Assembly (NCBI GenBank): GCA_001599755.1
Contig: BCHX01000003.1
Coordinates: 2,949,289 to 3,013,288, forward strand
Source: Gliomastix tumulicola
Taxonomy: Eukaryota > Ascomycota > Sordariomycetes > Hypocreales > Bionectriaceae
Reading direction: 5' to 3'
Length of the DNA: 64,000 nt
A program made the position numbers and the translations under genes. Below the pieces are notes generated by a model, which was not told where the DNA came from, made no database searches, and saw only the letters and a program-made list of their open reading frames with translations. Positions 59,256 through 64,000 of this stretch are shown here, piece by piece. Position 1 is the first letter of the stretch. Each line of letters opens with the position of its first letter.

Positions 59256-61565
59256 TCATAGTTGTAGATTCGTGATGGCGGGCCGGCTGGGCTGCCCCTT
59301 GAGGTGCGCCGAGGACCCCTTGAACAGGCTCTGCCAGATGAAAGCCTCGCTCAGGAGGAGCTCGATGTCCTTCTCGGTCCACTGCTTCGTGGGGAGGCTC
59401 TGGAGGAACATCATGATCTCCTGGAAGTCCATGCCGACCAGCTTGGCGGACCACTTCACCAGGAAGGCGGCGCAGACGTAGAGGTGGAACTCGGAGAAGC
59501 CTTGCTCCTCGGCCTGATGGGGTGTCAGTTTGGAGGTTTTCTCGGATAGTCGAGGGGGTCAGTATAAATAACAGAGCGGACTTCACTCACCAGATACGTG
59601 TCCCACATCCGGATGGTGTTGCGGACGCTGATCTCGCGCATGAGGAGACAGTTCATCCAGCGGAAGCTGAACTGGATGAACTCAACGCCCTCAGATTCGA
59701 GGTGTTTCGATAGCTTGGAGTCGATCCGAGCTGTGAGATCTCGCAGCGCGGCCACCTGCCGCTGGATGCCCGGCTGCGCTACGATGTAGTGATCCTGTAT
59801 GCCGTCGAGGAGCTTGGTTAGACACCAGAACGAGTCCGCCTCGACGGCGTCTAGCACAGACTTTGGTAGCTGGCCTGGATCCATGCCCGTCTCGATGTTG
59901 TTATCAGCGATGTACAGACCTAGGAACACCTGCCAGAAGGGGGTGACCAGGTCGTTGATGCCCTGGACGTAACCGCTCGCTGGATGCCGCACGGCCCAGA
60001 CATAGAGAATGCGCTCCAGAGAGCGCTGGGTGGCCTCGTACGTGTACAGCTCGATGTGGGGGTTCGTCCTGGGTATGTCGATGCTGATCTGGTGCCATAT
60101 CGCCTCATCCAGGCCCCTAGCCTTGCTGCTGCTGCTCGACGCGCCAGTACTGGTGCCACTGCCACCACCACCGGGCCTCTCAAAGGCCTGTCTCACACCG
60201 TCGAGGTACTCCTTGCGTTTCCGCTCTAGAGTGGCTGTCCTCCTCTCACTGTTTGTAGGGAGGTAGCTCAGAAGGAGCTGCCAGGTCATGGCGCGGACCT
60301 CCTCGGGCACGCCAGACCATGCTGCAGAGCGGAGCTCGGAGAGGGGGATCGTGGATGCCTGGAGGAGCTTCTTGAACTTGTTTATCCTCGTAATGCGGGA
60401 GCTGATGGCTTCGGCCTCTTTGGAGGTGGCATTGCTGGGTGTGGAGGGGTATGTAATTAGGTGTAGGGCGTTGGCCGGATCTGTGACGAGCTTTGGTCAG
60501 CCTTGTTCTCTAGCTGTCCTGCGAAGAGACGACAAACCTCGGAGAATCTCTTTGTATTGTGGCCGTAGAATCTTCCCCTCGCTTTTCTTGGGCATCGGGT
60601 ACGAGGGCGCGGGCCTCTCAACGGCGATGTCGGCACTATTCGAATATCGTCGTAGATCGGCTGACCCGCCGTAGCTGGGCGACAGTGTCATGGAGTCTCC
60701 TCCATCCTGCGTCGCCTGCGTCTTCCGGGTCCTCCTCTTCATGCTCGAGAGACTCGGCAGGCCGAACTCGTCCCCATCGTCGTCATCGTATCCGATCACC
60801 TCGTCCGCATCCGCCTTCCAGTCATCGTTCGTGTTTGACAGGAAGTTGATGTAGCTCCTAAAAGGGGGCGCCGACCGATCACTGGCCGACGTTCGGGACT
60901 GGGGAGGAGAGGCGTCGCTCGGGCGTGACTTGGCTGTGGCGTTCGGGGAGGCGGAAGGCGGCGTGGTGGGACGAGATGATGACCGGTTCAGGCTTCTGGA
61001 GGGGCATCAGCAAGGGGACTAAAAGGGCTGAGAACCGGGGCACCGGTCGACGCACAGTGAGTCGAACTTCAGTATGTCTGCGTGCGAGTACGCTGCGCCG
61101 ACCACGATGTTCGGGTCTCGACCTGATCCGGCAGGCTGTGTCACGCTCCTCTTGGTCGGCGGAGGGTTCTCTCGCTGGGGAGGCGGTCTCCAGAAAGGCG
61201 ACACCGACCTGGAGACATGTTGTTAGCGGGGGACACACGGCTGTGCAGGAGCTGGAAAGCGTACTCAGCTCGGTCTGTAGTACACCGACAAGCAGCAGGG
61301 CAAGCTTCGCGTCAGTGATTCGGGCTTCTCTTGCGCCCAATGGGCCGGGCTTTGAGGCGTTGATGGCTTCAAACATACCGACTTGGACCATCTCCTGTGG
61401 CTGTGGGGCCCCCAACATCAGCCATCATGTCATTACGTCGCGCCAGCAGGCAGGTGGGAAAATGGAGGGGCGGGGATGAAGAATGAAGCTGAATATGAGG
61501 AAACAGAAGGGCTGGCTTACCGACTGAGCTGGCTTTTTGCTGCCGCTTCCCGAAGACGACCACAT
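59256..61565 (-). CDS. GYP1: Rab GTPase-activating protein Gyp1 (TBC1D22-type)
   Basis: TBC-domain GAP for Ypt1/Rab1-class GTPases in Golgi traffic. Proposed minus-strand exons 61565-61525, 61208-61056, 60995-60538, 60480-59591 and 59513-59256 give 599 residues. The N-terminal half is Pro/Ser-rich (SPFWRPPPQRENPPPTKR) and then acidic. YKEILRDPANALHLI reads across the third join, followed by INKFKKLLQ and the TBC domain. The catalytic arginine finger is Arg355 in IDIPRTNP, and the glutamine finger is Gln390 in SGYVQGIND. The last exon supplies AEEQGFSEFHLYVCAAF and ends ITNLQL. The first join is uncertain: a clean GTAAGC donor at 61520 gives the wrong phase, and only a GTCGGT donor at 61524 keeps the frame without an extra exon. 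Confidence 0.85.
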
Positions 61566-62135
61566 GCTGAGGCGGGAGGGAGGATGAGAAGAAGGTAGGC
61601 GTCAGCCGTCACATTCTGCAGCAATCAGTTGATGCAAGTCGAGGGCCGCCTTGCTGCAGGCCTGGCAATCGAATTCACCTCACGGCAGTTCCTCGTACAG
61701 TGCGCTGTCAAAGATCCAGATAATAGACGCCCTACCCTAGACATGACTCGACTGCTCCGAAGGGGCGCTGACTAAATGGCGGGTCTCCGACGTGGCTGTG
61801 ATTGGCCAAATTCACTTAGTCATCGGCTAGGCACGGAGCCATTCTGCCTCCAAACGGAACCGGCGAAGAGTCCCCCTCAGGACTAAATCTTGACTTTCCA
61901 CCACCACCTCTTTCTTTGTTTTCTTTTACACCTCTCCGCCTTCTCGCCGTCTTTCTTCTCCAGGATTCGCCGCGACGCTAATCCTGCTCTGTTTTTACTT
62001 CTTTTTCTAATCATTCTCATTCAGTGAAGCCGCAGTCAAACGCCGAAAGTTGCCTCCAACTTGCTACCTACTACCGCGCACGCACCCGTGACAACAGTTT
62101 CCCAAACCCAGTTCGCGGTACTTTAGGCTTCAATC
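61566..62135. promoter_or_regulatory. Divergent promoter region GYP1 / HRP1
   Basis: A 570-bp region between two divergent genes. It has an inverted CCAAT box (ATTGG at 61801-61805) and, near HRP1, a CT/T-rich leader (61900-62020). No gene is seen. Confidence 0.5.
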
Positions 62136-64000
62136 ATGGCTGACGCCGATAACTTTGAAGAGGATCTCTTCGCCGACCTGTACGATTCCAATCCTGCCGC
62201 GCGCGCGCACCCCTATCTCCCTGGAAGACCGCCTTTTCAGAGCGTCGTACTAATGATGGCTACACAGCTATGACGACAATGACGCCACGAAGGCAGCACC
62301 TGCTGCTGCACCGAGCGGCCCGACAGTATCTGCGCCAGTTCAAGAGACCAAGGCGGCAGACGTGAACGGGAGCATAAATGATGCCAGTGCCGAGATCGCG
62401 ACTGCCTCTGCCGTGGACAACTCGTATCACGGCGGCCAAGCCGATGACGACGATGACGACGACGATGTCGATTTCAATCTCGGCGGAGGCAGCAGCGGCG
62501 GTGTAAATACCAGCGCCAGCCACAACGTGTATAACGATGAGCCCATGTCGCCTCCATCTCAGAGCGCTGTGCAAAAGTCGAGCGCTAAAGAAGACGGGTA
62601 AGTTGTGATCACTGTTTCCTCAGCACCTGCACGTACCCCCGTGAAGCAAACCGATGATTGCATATTCCTTTCCACGCCAAATCCCAGAAGCAACATGATG
62701 GAAGTCATTCATTGCCTTGTTGGCATTGCACGTCAACGATGCGAGGAAGATGTCAAGCATCTCCCCGAAAAGTGCGAGGGTTTTAAGACACACCGCATAT
62801 ACTGGCGGCTTGGAGGTGTGATCGCTAGCGAAGACGATTGTATGGGCTTTTCCTCAGAGCAACGCTCTCGCTTGATGGGCGGGAAGAGTCAAGGTCGCAA
62901 GACGCGTGTCAAACGTCCACCGTTCCTGCGAGAATTGAAGACGAGGGCAATCGGCCCTATCTGCAGCCAGGCATCATATGCGCTCCCTCTTCCTGTCGAG
63001 GGATCCAAAGCAAGGATATTCCAGAGATGGAGCAAACGCCACGAGCCCTGACACAGGAACTCCCTGTCTTGATAGCGCTGTGTCTCAGACAAAAGAATGT
63101 GGGAGACAGGACGTGGGGAAGAGCCATCCTACGCAGCCATAGCAGTCCAGCAGCGAATAGCGCTCGAAGCTAGGTCCTAGCAAGAGTCAGTCAGACAGAG
63201 AGAGAGTCTCAGACAGAAAAAGGACAGTCCGTCAAAGACGATAGCAACAAGCGAAGAGAGAAGAATTCCGACAAAGAAGCTGCCTGATACCTCTCCCTGG
63301 CCCCGCCGTCAATGCCTTGCAAGACTTTGACTGTTTGGGATCTCACGTCGGCAGCCATGAAACCTATGACACCTCGACATTCCAGGATCATACGCCTTAC
63401 ACGACATCAACTCCCACAACATGGCCGGCAACCACCAGAAATGACGTTGCGTATGGATTGGCACGACGGAAGGGGAAAAAATCGTCGCAGCCCTAGACAG
63501 CGACCTCAGCCTTGCCATAATGCGCATCGTAAAGGAAGCATCCGGCTAGACGTCAGCAGTCCGTCTCACCTGGTTCTTGGGAACGCCACATTGACGAAGC
63601 ATCTCGCCCTCCATCAGCCAACATCATAAGGAAACTATACCTCTGGATAGGCCTAGTTGGACATGATCGCCGCCCAGCGATACGATTTTGTCGCGTCTAC
63701 CCCTACAACTTAGGACCAACGATCTTCATCGAGGATCGCCCAACCCGCTTGACCTCGGCCGCCCATCACGCAATACACCATGCCCTTCTGATCTTTCCCC
63801 GGCTTTGGCTTTTCCATCACTGTTTCGCAGATGTTACTTTGGCTTGTCGTAAGCGCTGGATTAGTACTAACGGACATGTGCTCAGGAAAATGTTTATCGG
63901 CGGCCTCAACTGGGAGACTACAGATGGTAAGGCAATTCCGAGACGGTGATACTCGATAATATGATTGCTAACCGGTCCACTTGCAGAGTCGCTTGGAAAC
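62136..64000 (+). CDS. HRP1: mRNA 3'-end processing RNA-binding protein Hrp1 (partial)
   Basis: Nuclear polyadenylated RNA-binding protein (CF IB, Nab4) with two RRMs, acting in mRNA 3'-end cleavage and export; the window ends early in RRM1. Exons: 62136-62179, 62268-62597, 63886-63926 and 63987-64000 (continuing). The start MADADNFEEDLFADL joins YDDNDATKAAP. An Ala/Ser-rich and acidic region (GGQADDDDDDDDVDFNLGG) precedes RNP2 of RRM1 in KMFIGGLNWETTD, then ESLGN. Introns are 88, 1288 and 60 nt. The long one has a GTAAGT donor and a perfect TACTAAC branch site at 63865-63871. Retaining it would stop translation right after EDG. An open frame inside it (62605-63051) is not connected in frame and shows no domain. 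Confidence 0.85.
62598..63885 (+). other. 1288-nt intron of HRP1
   Basis: Begins GTAAGT and ends with TACTAAC, 14 bases and then CTCAG. The flanking exons join in phase to give EDGKMFIGG. Its length is several times that of any other intron found in the window (the next is about 290 nt). I see no transposon ends, terminal repeats or conserved coding region inside it. Confidence 0.7.

Noticed and set aside
62605..63051. 148-codon open frame inside the HRP1 intron
   Set aside because: No recognisable domain and not in frame with flanking exons through visible splice sites; the direct join of exons 2 and 3 restores the family motif.

Overview
The window looks like nuclear DNA of a filamentous ascomycete, most likely a sordariomycete. 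Genes are interrupted by short introns (about 50-165 nt) with GT..AG borders and CTRAC/TACTAAC branch sites. Intergenic gaps run 0.4-3.8 kb, third codon positions are GC-rich, and the proteins match Pezizomycotina housekeeping families. I see no operons, CRISPR arrays, rRNA or tRNA genes, and no recognisable transposon. Exon joins were worked out by hand from splice motifs, reading phase and family conservation; none has transcript support here.

Layout. 0.8-10.7 kb: a spliceosomal NineTeen-complex subunit (Cwf7/BCAS2), the PKA regulatory subunit, the SAGA subunit Ada1/Hfi1 and gamma-tubulin complex protein GCP3/Spc98. 10.7-16.3 kb: gene-poor DNA with an 82-base assembly gap and one possible 78-residue protein. 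16.3-29.6 kb: replication licensing factor Cdt1, a DHA1-type MFS transporter, a DUF3405 Golgi-type membrane protein and a membrane protein with an N-terminal SAP-like motif. 30.7-43.6 kb: a cytochrome P450, trifunctional C1-tetrahydrofolate synthase, eIF3i and an ISWI remodeller. 44.9-53.4 kb: a DUF4588/HAPSTR1-like protein, an Hv1-type voltage-gated proton channel, the nuclear poly(A)-binding protein Pab2 and the HECT ubiquitin ligase Rsp5. 54.2-64 kb: complex I subunit NDUFS7/PSST, a GT90 glycosyltransferase, the Rab GAP Gyp1 and the first part of the mRNA 3'-end factor Hrp1, cut by the window edge.

These are mostly independent housekeeping genes, not one pathway. RNA processing (Cwf7, Pab2, Hrp1), chromatin and transcription (Hfi1, ISWI), the cell cycle (Cdt1, Spc98) and membrane traffic or protein turnover (Gyp1, Rsp5) recur, but nothing in the spacing suggests joint control beyond several divergent pairs sharing a promoter gap: Hfi1/Spc98, C1-THF synthase/eIF3i, ISWI/DUF4588, Hv1/Pab2, NDUFS7/GT90 and Gyp1/Hrp1.

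Most worth a second look: a 1.3-kb intron in HRP1 where neighbours have introns under 300 nt; a long open in-frame stretch without a nearby ATG, resembling a mitochondrial presequence, upstream of C1-THF synthase; the fungal Hv1 channel with an R-R-K voltage sensor; tandem in-frame 3' splice sites in eIF3i; and a 9-mer (TACGGAGTA) found four times, always between genes.
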